Shown: one piece after another, positions 1-6,298 of the stretch | How the letters are laid out: the number at the start of each line of letters is the position of its first letter | Position numbering within the stretch: position 1 is the first letter of the stretch | From: CAYQAJ01 sp964415245 | GTDB lineage: Bacteria; Planctomycetota; Planctomycetia; Pirellulales; Pirellulaceae | Reading direction: 5' to 3' | Length of the DNA stretch: 8,936 bases | Assembly: GCA_964415245.1 (NCBI GenBank) | Contig: CAYQAJ010000219.1 | Coordinates: 1-8,936, forward strand | Position numbers and translations under genes: made by a program | Notes under the pieces: generated by a model | Databases searched by the model: none | What the model saw: the letters and a program-made list of their open reading frames with translations, nothing else | Told to the model about the DNA's origin: nothing

Positions 1-951
1 GGCATTTTCGCGCCGCAGCAGATCGAATTCGCGCGGCTCAACCTCACGTACACCGTAATGAGCAAACGCAAGCTGCTCGAACTCGTAAAGGAGAAGCGAG
101 TGAGCGGCTGGGACGACCCGCGGATGCCCACCTTGGTCGGCATGCGGCGCCGCGGCTATACGCCCGAAGCGATCCGCACGTTTTGCGACCGCATCGGCGT
201 AACGAAATTCAACAGCACCAGCGAGATCGCAGTGCTCGAACACTGCGTGCGCGAGGACTTGAACCGCCGCGCGGCGCGAGTCATGGGCGTGCTGAAGCCG
301 TTGCGGGTGGTGATCGAAAACTATCCCGAGGGGCAGGTCGAGGAGATGGAAGCGGTCAACAACCCCGAGGACCCGTCGATGGGCACGCGGCAGGTGCCGT
401 TCTCGCGCGTGCTGTACATCGAGCAGGACGATTTCCGCGAGGACCCACCCAAGAAGTACTACCGGCTGGCCCCCGGGCGCGAAGTGCGGCTGCGGTACGC
501 GTATTACGTCACGTGCCGCGAAGCGGTGAAGGACCCCAAAACCGGCGAAGTCGTCGAGCTGCGGTGCACGTACGACCCGGCCACGCGAGGCGGCTCGTCG
601 CCCGATGGCCGCAAGGTGCAGGGCACGATTCACTGGGTGAGCGCCGAACATGCGCTCAAGGCGGAGGTACGGTTGTACGACCACCTGTTTATGAAGGAAG
701 ACGCCGACGACGTGCCCCCCGGCAAGGACTACCGCAGCAATCTCAATCCCGAGTCGTTGGTCGTGCTCAAGGACGTGCCCGTGGAACCGAGTCTGCGCGA
801 CGCGGCGCCTGACCAGCCGCTGCAGTTCGAGCGGCTGGGCTACTTCTGCGTCGACCGCGTCGACTCGAAGCCCGACAAGCTGGTGTTCAACCGCACGGTC
901 ACGCTCCGCGACACGTGGGCCAAAATCGAGCAAAAGGGCAAAAATGTTTAG
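1..951 (+). CDS. glnS: Glutaminyl-tRNA synthetase, C-terminal 316 residues (5' end cut by window)
   Basis: This cytoplasmic class I aminoacyl-tRNA synthetase charges tRNA(Gln) with glutamine using ATP. The frame is open from base 1, so the gene starts upstream. The ATG at 58 is the Met of the KMSKS-type loop, not a start. Visible residues 13-24 (RLNLTYTVMSKR) are the class I signature 2 region, followed by GWDDPRMPT and RRRGYTPEAIR of the stem-contact region. Beyond about residue 110 comes the two-barrel anticodon-binding part with RQVPFSR, KVQGTIHWVSAEHA, LNPESLVV, a GYFCVD block and FNRTVTLRDTWAK. All of these match E. coli GlnRS (about 554 residues) in order. FCVD and GTIHWVSAEHALKAEVRLYD are typical of GlnRS rather than GluRS. 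There is no YqeY/GatB-like tail: the protein ends a few residues after DTWAKIEQ, as in gamma-proteobacterial GlnRS. The stop overlaps that of the convergent MOSC gene. Confidence 0.98.
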   Translation, partial: GIFAPQQIEFARLNLTYTVMSKRKLLELVKEKRVSGWDDPRMPTLVGMRRRGYTPEAIRTFCDRIGVTKFNSTSEIAVLEHCVREDLNRRAARVMGVLKPLRVVIENYPEGQVEEMEAVNNPEDPSMGTRQVPFSRVLYIEQDDFREDPPKKYYRLAPGREVRLRYAYYVTCREAVKDPKTGEVVELRCTYDPATRGGSSPDGRKVQGTIHWVSAEHALKAEVRLYDHLFMKEDADDVPPGKDYRSNLNPESLVVLKDVPVEPSLRDAAPDQPLQFERLGYFCVDRVDSKPDKLVFNRTVTLRDTWAKIEQKGKNV

Positions 952-1451
952 CCCGGAGCCAACGGCGACGGCGTACTTGAACCATCGCGCACGTCGATCG
1001 CATCCCCCACGCGGATGGTGCCGCCCTCGACGATTTGGGCCCGTAGTCCGCCGCGGTTCTTGAGTGCCTGCTCCATTCCCGGCCAGGTGAGTTTTTCGAG
1101 GTGCCCGCACGGATGGCACAGCCTCATGCCGCGCAGTACGACGCTTCCGACCGAAAACGTCTTTCCCACCAGGTCGTTGAGACGCACTCCTTCGGTCAGC
1201 AGGTTGCGCCGCGTGGAGAGGTGGTTGATGGGGAGCGACGACTCAGTGGCCGCCGCGGCAATGGCCTCGGTTTCGATCAGCGTGACTTCCTGCGACGCCT
1301 CACGGCCATTCTTCTGAAATGTTCCCGCCGTCGCGGCATAACGGTCTCCTTGCAGTCCGCTTCCCGGCACTGCTTCGACTTCGTCGACCTCGTGCATCGG
1401 CGCGGCCGCTGCCGGTGCGATCGCGATCGCTAATAGTCGACCACTCGTCAT
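948..1451 (-). CDS. MOSC-domain protein (YiiM/COG2258-like), 167 aa
   Basis: MOSC domains are C-terminal parts of molybdenum cofactor sulfurases and also occur as stand-alone proteins that bind or transfer sulfur or the cofactor. The substrate of this one cannot be told from sequence. Family features appear in order: GLQGDRYA at residues 33-40, TLIETEAIAA at 57-66, RRNLLTEGVRLNDLVGKTF at 81-99, RLCHPCGHLEK at 110-120 (Cys112 and Cys115, where the conserved MOSC cysteine falls), and RGGLRAQIVEGGTIRVGDAI at 133-152. The length is normal for a single-domain stand-alone MOSC protein. I start at the ATG at 1451 because the MOSC fold begins directly after it. The frame stays open upstream to 1844 but would add non-homologous residues and run into the divergent gene. 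No clear Shine-Dalgarno precedes 1451. The gene is monocistronic, convergent with glnS (stops overlap by 4 bp) and divergent from the asparaginase homologue. Confidence 0.9.
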   Translation of the reverse strand: MTSGRLLAIAIAPAAAAPMHEVDEVEAVPGSGLQGDRYAATAGTFQKNGREASQEVTLIETEAIAAAATESSLPINHLSTRRNLLTEGVRLNDLVGKTFSVGSVVLRGMRLCHPCGHLEKLTWPGMEQALKNRGGLRAQIVEGGTIRVGDAIDVRDGSSTPSPLAPG

Positions 1452-1495
1452 TTCGACTTCGCGCTCTTGAATTGAGCTTGCCACCCTCGGTGTAT

Positions 1496-1512
1496 CACGG
1501 CCTGTGCCCGTG
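1496..1512. repeat. Small inverted repeat in divergent gap
   Basis: CACGG and CCGTG flank a 7-base spacer (CACGGCCTGTGCCCGTG). This gives a 5-bp perfect stem about 45 bp upstream of the MOSC start. It could be an operator half-site pair or part of a dispersed intergenic repeat. No protein partner can be named. Confidence 0.25.
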
Positions 1513-1530
1513 CCACTCAGCATCCGGCCG

Positions 1531-1548
1531 AAAGCTGAGAGCTGAAAG
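1531..1548. repeat. Heptameric tandem repeat, copy 1
   Basis: The + strand reads AAAGCTGAGAGCTGAAAG. On the - strand this is two 7-base units, TTTCAGC and TCTCAGC, plus a partial third. The second copy at 4115-4138 has the same 7-base period and the same TTCAG core on the + strand. Both lie in gaps between divergent genes. Confidence 0.5.
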
Positions 1549-1562
1549 ATCCCTCCGGCCGC

Positions 1563-1590
1563 TTGTCTCGACACCGCCGCGGGCGATAAT
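1563..1590 (+). promoter_or_regulatory. Possible sigma70-type promoter for the asparaginase homologue
   Basis: TTGTCT (1563-1568) and GATAAT (1585-1590) are separated by 16 bp. The -10 matches TATAAT at five of six bases; the -35 keeps TTG only. It would give a leader of about 38 nt before the ATG at 1635. The call is pattern-based in a GC-rich background where GATAAT stands out. Confidence 0.35.
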
Positions 1591-1634
1591 GTTCGCTCAT
1601 TCTGGGGTGGGACTTGCGCGGGGACAAGCCGGCC

Positions 1635-2675
1635 ATGAAGGTGATCGCTTCGCACAACGGCATGAAGGCGGCGACGGGAGCGTGGGAGCAGCTTGTCAGC
1701 GGCGCCTCGCCGCTGGATGCGTGCGTCGAGGGGGTGACGCGCGTCGAGGACGACGAGGCGGAGCTTACGGTCGGCTACGGCGGGCTGCCCAATGCCGAAG
1801 GGATGGTCGAGCTCGACGCCGCCGTAATGGACGGCCTCACGCATCGCGGCGCGGGCGTGGCGGCCCTACGCGGCATTCGCCACCCCACGCGCGTGGCGCG
1901 GCTATTGATGCAGCAGACCGGGCGCGTGCTGTTGGTGGGCGAAGGGGCGCTTCAGTTCGCGCTGGCCAACGGATTCGTCGAGGAGAATCTACTTACCGAG
2001 CGGTCGCGGCAGATGTGGCTCTACTGGAAGCGCACTCGCGGCGACCGGCACGACTGGCTTCCGCCTACGAGCGGTGAATTCGATCTCGACGTCGAAAAAT
2101 GGTTCGAGCGGCACTTCTACAACACGGCGCCATCGGCCGAAACTTCGCCGCCGAGTCCGAAGGCAACCGCCAAGAGTGCGTCGCCCGCGCCCAAGAAAAC
2201 TCCGCCGCTCGGTCAGGGGGGAACCGTGCACTGTGCCGTGTTCGGTAGTTCGGGCGACCTGGCCTGCGCCACGAGCACCAGCGGCCACGCCTTCAAGATG
2301 CCTGGCCGCGTGGGGGATTCGCCCATTCTCGGGGCCGGGCTGTACGTCGACAACGAGGTCGGCACGTGCGGCAGCATCGGCCACGGCGAGGCGAATCTGG
2401 AAAACCTGTCGTCGTTCGCGGCGGTCGAGCTGATGCGCGGCGGCATGTCGCCCGTCGAGGCCGGATTGGAAGTGCTGCGCCGCATCGCCAAAAAAGCCCA
2501 CCCGCATCACCGCGACGATCAGGGCCGCCCTGCCTTCAACGTGCAGTTGTATCTCTTGGCCCGCGACGGCACGCACGCCGGCGTGGCGATGTGGGGGCCG
2601 AAGCAGATCGCGGTGGCCGATGAAGCGGGGGCGCGGCTGGAAGACTGCACGGCGCTGTATACGGCGACCGCGTGA
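1635..2675 (+). CDS. Glycosylasparaginase / isoaspartyl-peptidase family Ntn hydrolase, 346 aa
   Basis: Members of this family (peptidase family T2) self-cleave to free an N-terminal threonine and then hydrolyse N4-(GlcNAc)-asparagine, asparagine or isoaspartyl bonds. The start is the ATG before KVIASHNG; TTG at 1614 is the alternative. Alpha-chain hallmarks are SPLDACVEGV (about 25-34), TVGYGGLPN (45-53), LDAAVMDG (60-67) and RVLLVGEGA (97-105). The nucleophile is Thr197 in QGGTVHCAVF. By alignment with the Flavobacterium and human enzymes, Thr215, Arg225 and Asp228 (GRVGDSP) fill the known active-site positions. Three oddities are visible. The residue before Thr is Gly, not Asp as in the HDT motif of true glycosylasparaginases. 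The oxyanion-hole Thr of ATGNGD is Ile248 here (SIGHGE). The usual N-terminal TWPF is SHNG. A Pro/Ala/Lys/Ser-rich linker (about 164-192) precedes the cleavage site. No signal peptide is visible. Family assignment is secure; substrate is not. Confidence 0.93.
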   Translation: MKVIASHNGMKAATGAWEQLVSGASPLDACVEGVTRVEDDEAELTVGYGGLPNAEGMVELDAAVMDGLTHRGAGVAALRGIRHPTRVARLLMQQTGRVLLVGEGALQFALANGFVEENLLTERSRQMWLYWKRTRGDRHDWLPPTSGEFDLDVEKWFERHFYNTAPSAETSPPSPKATAKSASPAPKKTPPLGQGGTVHCAVFGSSGDLACATSTSGHAFKMPGRVGDSPILGAGLYVDNEVGTCGSIGHGEANLENLSSFAAVELMRGGMSPVEAGLEVLRRIAKKAHPHHRDDQGRPAFNVQLYLLARDGTHAGVAMWGPKQIAVADEAGARLEDCTALYTATA

Positions 2676-2713
2676 GGCGGGAGAAGACTACCGTGGCGAG
2701 GAGAGGAGGCGGA

Positions 2714-2735
2714 CCCACGGACGGCAATCCGTGGG
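2714..2735. terminator. Stem-loop between convergent genes, possible bidirectional terminator
   Basis: CCCACGGA and TCCGTGGG form a perfect 8-bp stem around a 6-base loop. It lies 38 nt after the asparaginase stop and 5 nt after the lipoprotein stop on the other strand. That is the right place for a shared terminator, but neither side has a proper T-run. It could instead be one copy of a dispersed intergenic palindrome. Confidence 0.5.
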
Positions 2736-2740
2736 CTTGG

Positions 2741-3883
2741 CTATTGCTTGTACGACGTGCCGTACGTGCTGTCGTATCCGGCGCCTGATGACGAGCCGCT
2801 CGGGTAGCTCGATCCGCTCGAGTAGGTTGACCCGCCGGAGTACGCCGAACCGCTAGAGTAGGGTTGGGTGCTGTAGCCGCCGTAGCTACCGCCGGTTCCG
2901 CTGCTGCCGGTGCCATAGGAGGAAGGCTGCGACTGGTCGTATCGCGCGGGCTGAACGCCCGACGAGCTATACGGCTGCGTCTCGGTCGAGGAAGCCTCCC
3001 ACGGCACCGAGCCGCTACGGCTGGTGCTGCCGGGGCGATAACTGCCGGCTGTTGTGCCGCCCGAAGCCGGCGGTGTCGAGCCGTTGTACGACGAGCCACC
3101 GGAGGACGTATTGGGATACGGCGAAGCGCTGTATTTGTCGTTGTTGTCATAGCCGCCGGCCGCACCGCCGCCTGTGCCAGCGCGGCTGTAGGGATCGTTT
3201 TGCGTGCCATACGGCGACGTTGCGCCTGGCGAACCGGCGTACGAACCGGAACCGCCCGTACCCAAGTCGTAGTTTCTGCTTCCGCTGTTGGTGCTACCGC
3301 CGGAAGCACCGCCGTACGAGCCGCCGGAGCGGTACTCGTCGGGCACGCCGGCCGATCGTGTGTAGTCGGGGTAACTGCCGCTGCCCGAGGAATTGCCGCC
3401 CGGCATAACCGGCGAGTAGTAGCCGTCCTGCGCCTGGCCGTACGCCGAGCCAGCCGTTCCGCCGGTCGAGCCGCGTAAACTGGCTGTATCGTTGTAATAG
3501 CCGCCACTTCCTCCGCCGGCGGTCGTTCCGCTGACTGGTCGCGTGGGATACGCCGAGTCTCCGTGTGGTGTTACCGGATAGTCGGGCGGGAGATTGCCAG
3601 CGACGTTTGACGAGCCATGCGAGTGATCGTCCACAGCGCCGCCTCTCGACGAGTTGGCGGCGAACGATTCCGCACGGTTAGGATTCATGGCGATCGACGG
3701 TGGCTTAGGTGCGCCGCGCGACGCGAGCGAATCAGTGCCGTTGCCCTTGCGAGCCCAGGCGGTCAAGCCCATGGGATCCCACAGGGGATTGCTGCTCTTG
3801 CCGATCGCGCATCCGCTGGCACTCGCGAGCGTTGCACCCACAAACAGCAGGACTAAGGTAAAGCACGAAGTTGTCGTTCGCAT
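2741..3883 (-). CDS. Ser/Gly/Tyr-rich low-complexity lipoprotein, 380 aa
   Basis: Function unknown. The start at 3883 gives MRTTTSCFTLVLLFVG, a lipoprotein signal peptide ending ASASGC with Cys25 as lipidation site. The -3 residue is Ala, which is permitted but not the commonest. Residues 26-75 form an ordered-looking stretch (SSNPLWDP, TAWARKG, DSLASRGAPKPP). From about residue 80 to the end the chain is almost all Ser, Gly, Tyr, Thr, Pro and Asn, with many SY/GY steps (GGSYGGYSTQPYSSGSAY near the C-terminus) and few charges. The protein is predicted to be exported and membrane-anchored, with a disordered tail on the outer side. The frame is open further upstream to 4099, but the TTG there coincides with the -35 box of a good promoter, so I reject that start. 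A weak AAGGG lies 10 nt before the ATG. It is a single gene, convergent with the asparaginase homologue. Alternatives such as structural, adhesive or envelope roles cannot be separated by sequence. Confidence 0.85.
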   Translation of the reverse strand: MRTTTSCFTLVLLFVGATLASASGCAIGKSSNPLWDPMGLTAWARKGNGTDSLASRGAPKPPSIAMNPNRAESFAANSSRGGAVDDHSHGSSNVAGNLPPDYPVTPHGDSAYPTRPVSGTTAGGGSGGYYNDTASLRGSTGGTAGSAYGQAQDGYYSPVMPGGNSSGSGSYPDYTRSAGVPDEYRSGGSYGGASGGSTNSGSRNYDLGTGGSGSYAGSPGATSPYGTQNDPYSRAGTGGGAAGGYDNNDKYSASPYPNTSSGGSSYNGSTPPASGGTTAGSYRPGSTSRSGSVPWEASSTETQPYSSSGVQPARYDQSQPSSYGTGSSGTGGSYGGYSTQPYSSGSAYSGGSTYSSGSSYPSGSSSGAGYDSTYGTSYKQ

Positions 3884-3962
3884 GGCTGAGGCGCCCTTCG
3901 ATGGGAAGCGTGTCGGCGGCAACTGGCCCGAACCGGCGCGCGAGAGGTTTCGCTTCGGGCTG

Positions 3963-3982
3963 CGTCCTCCTCCTTGAGGACG
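3963..3982 (-). promoter_or_regulatory. Leader hairpin of the low-complexity lipoprotein mRNA
   Basis: In the mRNA sense (- strand) CGTCCTC and GAGGACG form a 7-bp perfect stem with the 6-base loop AAGGAG. The loop plus the next base reads AAGGAGG, a full Shine-Dalgarno sequence, yet no start codon follows at a usable distance. It sits 80 nt upstream of the start codon in a predicted 180-nt leader. A regulatory role is inference. Confidence 0.3.
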
Positions 3983-4070
3983 TCGTCGTTCGATGGACGG
4001 GAACGAATGTGCGACGTGCGGCAAACCGCGATTCGGTTCGGCGCAAGTCGTTGGGGTGAAGCGGGCGGGA

Positions 4071-4099
4071 ATGATAGGAATGGGGGGAGCGGGCGTCAA
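4071..4099 (-). promoter_or_regulatory. Sigma70-like promoter for the low-complexity lipoprotein
   Basis: On the - strand TTGACG (4099-4094) and TATCAT (4076-4071) are separated by exactly 17 bp, each matching consensus at five of six bases. The predicted start of transcription is near 4064, giving a leader of about 180 nt. This is the best promoter match I saw in the window. Confidence 0.5.
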
Positions 4100-4114
4100 T
4101 GGCAGAGAACAGGA

Positions 4115-4138
4115 GTTTTCAGTTTTCAGTGTTCAGTT
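4115..4138. repeat. Heptameric tandem repeat, copy 2
   Basis: GTTTTCA occurs twice head to tail (4115-4121, 4122-4128), followed by GTGTTCA (4129-4135) and GTT. The 7-base period and TTCAG core match the copy at 1531-1548 (opposite strand). It is AT-rich in a GC-rich gap. Confidence 0.55.
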
Positions 4139-4195
4139 GCGGAGGTCGTTAGATGCGGTCACGGGGAAAGCCGACGCTGCCATGCTAGCGGGGCG

Positions 4196-4233
4196 GTGGC
4201 GTCGGGGGCGAACCTTCGCCCTCGTTTGGCCAC
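4196..4233. other. Composite hairpin in divergent gap
   Basis: An inner perfect 7-bp inverted repeat GGGCGAA / TTCGCCC (4206-4212, 4215-4221) with a 2-base spacer is enclosed by GTGGC (4196-4200) and GCCAC (4229-4233). It could be a terminator remnant, a small structured RNA element or a dispersed repeat. There is no T-run. Confidence 0.3.
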
Positions 4234-4322
4234 TCTAAGGGTGTCGGGCGGCGGTGCGGCACTTGGGCGCGAGGGGACGGGAGAACCGCGCGCGCCAATG
4301 GCGGATTCGGCGGACCGCAAGT

Positions 4323-4328
4323 TAGAAT
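4323..4328 (+). promoter_or_regulatory. Weak candidate -10 box for the ABC operon
   Basis: TAGAAT matches TATAAT at five of six bases in a GC-rich stretch upstream of the ABC genes. No acceptable -35 lies 16-18 bp upstream, so the call is tentative. Confidence 0.2.
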
Positions 4329-4510
4329 GCCTAGCTTTGCCGGCTCGTGCGTGACTTCTCCCCCGCTGCGTCGGGATGCCGCCGTGTTCCGCCATGCCGG
4401 TGCGAAGCGCCACGGCAGGCGTCGTTCGGTCACGCCGGTCAGGCCCGACTGTCTTCATCGCCCGCGCGATCGGTCCGTGCTGTAACAACCTTCCCCCTGG
4501 ATCGGCAACC

Positions 4511-6298
4511 TTGAAGCGCATCGACCTCGACGACAACCGGCTGGGGCGGTTCACCAACCGGCAGTTGCTGGTCTTGCTCTGGCCGCTCTTTCGCCCACAG
4601 TTGGCCCATTTCGCCGGGGCGCTGGGCCTGTTAACGGTGTCGGCTGCGTTGACGGTCGTTGGCCCGCTATTGATTAAGCGGGCCATCGACCACGACATCG
4701 CCCTGGCCGACGTGGCGTCGCTACGATGGACGGTGATTGTGTATGTGGCGGTGCAGCTTGGTAACGTCGGTGTGCTGTACTTGATGCGCAACTGGCTGGA
4801 GTGGACCGGTCAGAACATGATGGCCGCGCTCCGCAAGCGGCTGTTCGACCATTTGCTCGAGCTGCCCCTTTCGTTTCACGACCGCAACACGCCGGGGCAG
4901 TTGTTATCGCGTGTGGAAAGCGACACGCAGGCCCTGCGAATGTTGTTCACCACGACGGCGGTGATGCTGTTGGGCGACGTGCTGTTGTTCGGCGGGATGT
5001 TCGTGGCGATGGCCTTTGTGAGCGTGCGATTGACGCTGCTCACCGCGACGGTGATGCCCTTTCTCGTCATTGTGACGCTGGTGTTTCAGCGGCGGATTCA
5101 CCCGCTGTTCGTGCAGGTCCGCAAGGAGAACTCGGAGATCGCCGGCCGCTTGACCGAGCTGTTGCACGCCATGCCGGTAATTCGAGCGTTCGCGCGGCAG
5201 CGGTGGGCCATCAAAGAGCTCATGACCCGCAATCGCCGCAAGTACGACGTGAACGTCCGCGGGCAGTGGCTCATCATCCTGTGGATCAATCTGCTGTTTC
5301 TGCTGCAAATGATCTCGCTGGCGCTCATCCTGGGGCTGGGCGGATATTGGGCACTGTTGGGCCTGGTGACCATCGGCACGCTGGTGATGTTCGTGGGCTA
5401 CGTGCGGCGGTTTTTTGAGCCGCTGCTGCGGCTGTCGGAACAGTTGGCGTTCATCCAGAAGGCGTTTGCCTCGGCCGAGCGGATCTTCGTGTTGCTGCAC
5501 GAACCGGTGACGATCGTCGATTCGCCTCAACCGGCGCCATGGCCGGGGCTCCAAGAGGGCATCCGGTTCGAGAAAGTCTGGTTCCGCTACCGGGCCGATG
5601 GCGATTGGGTGCTGCGCGACGTTTCGCTCGACATTCCGGCCGGCGAGAGCTGGGCGATTGTCGGGCCGACGGGATCGGGCAAGACCACGATGGTCAATCT
5701 GCTCTTGCGGCTGTGCGATCCCGAGCGGGGCCGGATCACGATCGACGGCATCGACCTTCGCGATTTGCGCCAAGAGGATTTGCGCCGCCACACGGCGCTT
5801 GTGTTGCAAGACATCTATCTCTTTCCCGGAAACCTTCGAGCCAACCTCACGCTGGGAGAAGAGGTCGATGACGCGGTGCTCGCATCGGCTGCCCGAACCG
5901 CGCTCGTTGATGGGTTCATTGAACGACTCCCCGGTGGCAACGACGCCGAGCTGGAGGAAGGCGGAAACAACCTCTCGGTGGGTCAGCGACAGCTTCTTTC
6001 GTTCACCCGCGCGCTGGTGCGGCAACCTCAGTTGATGGTGCTCGATGAGGCGACCAGCGCGGTCGATCTGGCGACGGAGGCGGCTCTCGGCGAGGCGACG
6101 CGCCGCGCTCTCGCCGGGCGCACGGCACTGGTGGTCGCCCATCGCCTGTCGACCATTCGCCATTGCCACGGCATTGTCGTGCTCGAAGGTGGGCGGATCG
6201 TGGAGCGCGGAACACACGACGAACTCTTGCAAAACGGCGGGCTGTATCGCTCCCTACACGCCCTGCAGCTCGTTACTCAGGACCATGTTCACCAATAA
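4511..6298 (+). CDS. ABC exporter half-transporter, canonical-Walker subunit (MdlB-like), 595 aa
   Basis: This is a fused membrane and ATPase half of a type IV ABC exporter in the inner membrane; substrate unknown (lipids, drugs and peptides are typical). Six membrane segments lie at about residues 31-55, 74-92, 148-169, 173-192, 253-277 and 280-300. The ATPase domain has Walker A GPTGSGKTT (385-393), Q-loop Gln433, signature LSVGQ (488-492), Walker B LMVLDE with catalytic Glu513, and H-loop His544 (VVAHRLSTI). The signature is degenerate at its third residue (Val for Gly), exactly as in E. coli MdlB. With the next gene it forms a heterodimer. The start is uncertain. I chose TTG 4511, just before KRIDLDDNRLG, because the family begins near there. 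ATG 4376 would add 45 residues that look like noncoding sequence. Neither has a good ribosome binding site. Confidence 0.94.
   Translation: MKRIDLDDNRLGRFTNRQLLVLLWPLFRPQLAHFAGALGLLTVSAALTVVGPLLIKRAIDHDIALADVASLRWTVIVYVAVQLGNVGVLYLMRNWLEWTGQNMMAALRKRLFDHLLELPLSFHDRNTPGQLLSRVESDTQALRMLFTTTAVMLLGDVLLFGGMFVAMAFVSVRLTLLTATVMPFLVIVTLVFQRRIHPLFVQVRKENSEIAGRLTELLHAMPVIRAFARQRWAIKELMTRNRRKYDVNVRGQWLIILWINLLFLLQMISLALILGLGGYWALLGLVTIGTLVMFVGYVRRFFEPLLRLSEQLAFIQKAFASAERIFVLLHEPVTIVDSPQPAPWPGLQEGIRFEKVWFRYRADGDWVLRDVSLDIPAGESWAIVGPTGSGKTTMVNLLLRLCDPERGRITIDGIDLRDLRQEDLRRHTALVLQDIYLFPGNLRANLTLGEEVDDAVLASAARTALVDGFIERLPGGNDAELEEGGNNLSVGQRQLLSFTRALVRQPQLMVLDEATSAVDLATEAALGEATRRALAGRTALVVAHRLSTIRHCHGIVVLEGGRIVERGTHDELLQNGGLYRSLHALQLVTQDHVHQ

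Larger units (their letters stand above)
3884..4510. other. 627-bp divergent gap with regulatory signals
   Basis: No convincing gene lies here. It holds a leftward promoter at 4071-4099, a leader hairpin at 3963-3982, a heptameric repeat at 4115-4138, a hairpin at 4196-4233 and a weak rightward -10 at 4323. The part from 4376 to 4510 is open in frame with the ABC gene but shows no family similarity. Confidence 0.6.

Noticed and set aside
1452..1844. N-terminal extension of the MOSC gene to 298 aa
   Set aside because: The extra 131 residues have no MOSC similarity and would overlap the start of the divergent asparaginase gene.
1319..2077. 252-aa open frame on + across the MOSC 5' end and the asparaginase start
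   Set aside because: It is out of frame with the asparaginase gene, antisense to MOSC and rich in Arg/Ala/Gly, as expected of a GC-rich shadow.
2536..3507. 323-aa open frame on - and a 204-aa frame on + (2864-3478) across the lipoprotein gene
   Set aside because: Both are Ala/Arg/Thr-rich shadows produced by the repetitive GC-rich codons of the 380-aa lipoprotein frame; they have no start signals or domain pattern.
3884..4099. N-terminal extension of the low-complexity lipoprotein to 452 aa
   Set aside because: It would bury a clear lipoprotein signal peptide inside the protein, and the proposed TTG start coincides with the -35 box of the promoter.
4904..6232. 442-aa open frame on - opposite the first ABC gene
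   Set aside because: Shadow of a strongly supported ABC transporter; its Gln/Arg/His-rich translation matches no family.
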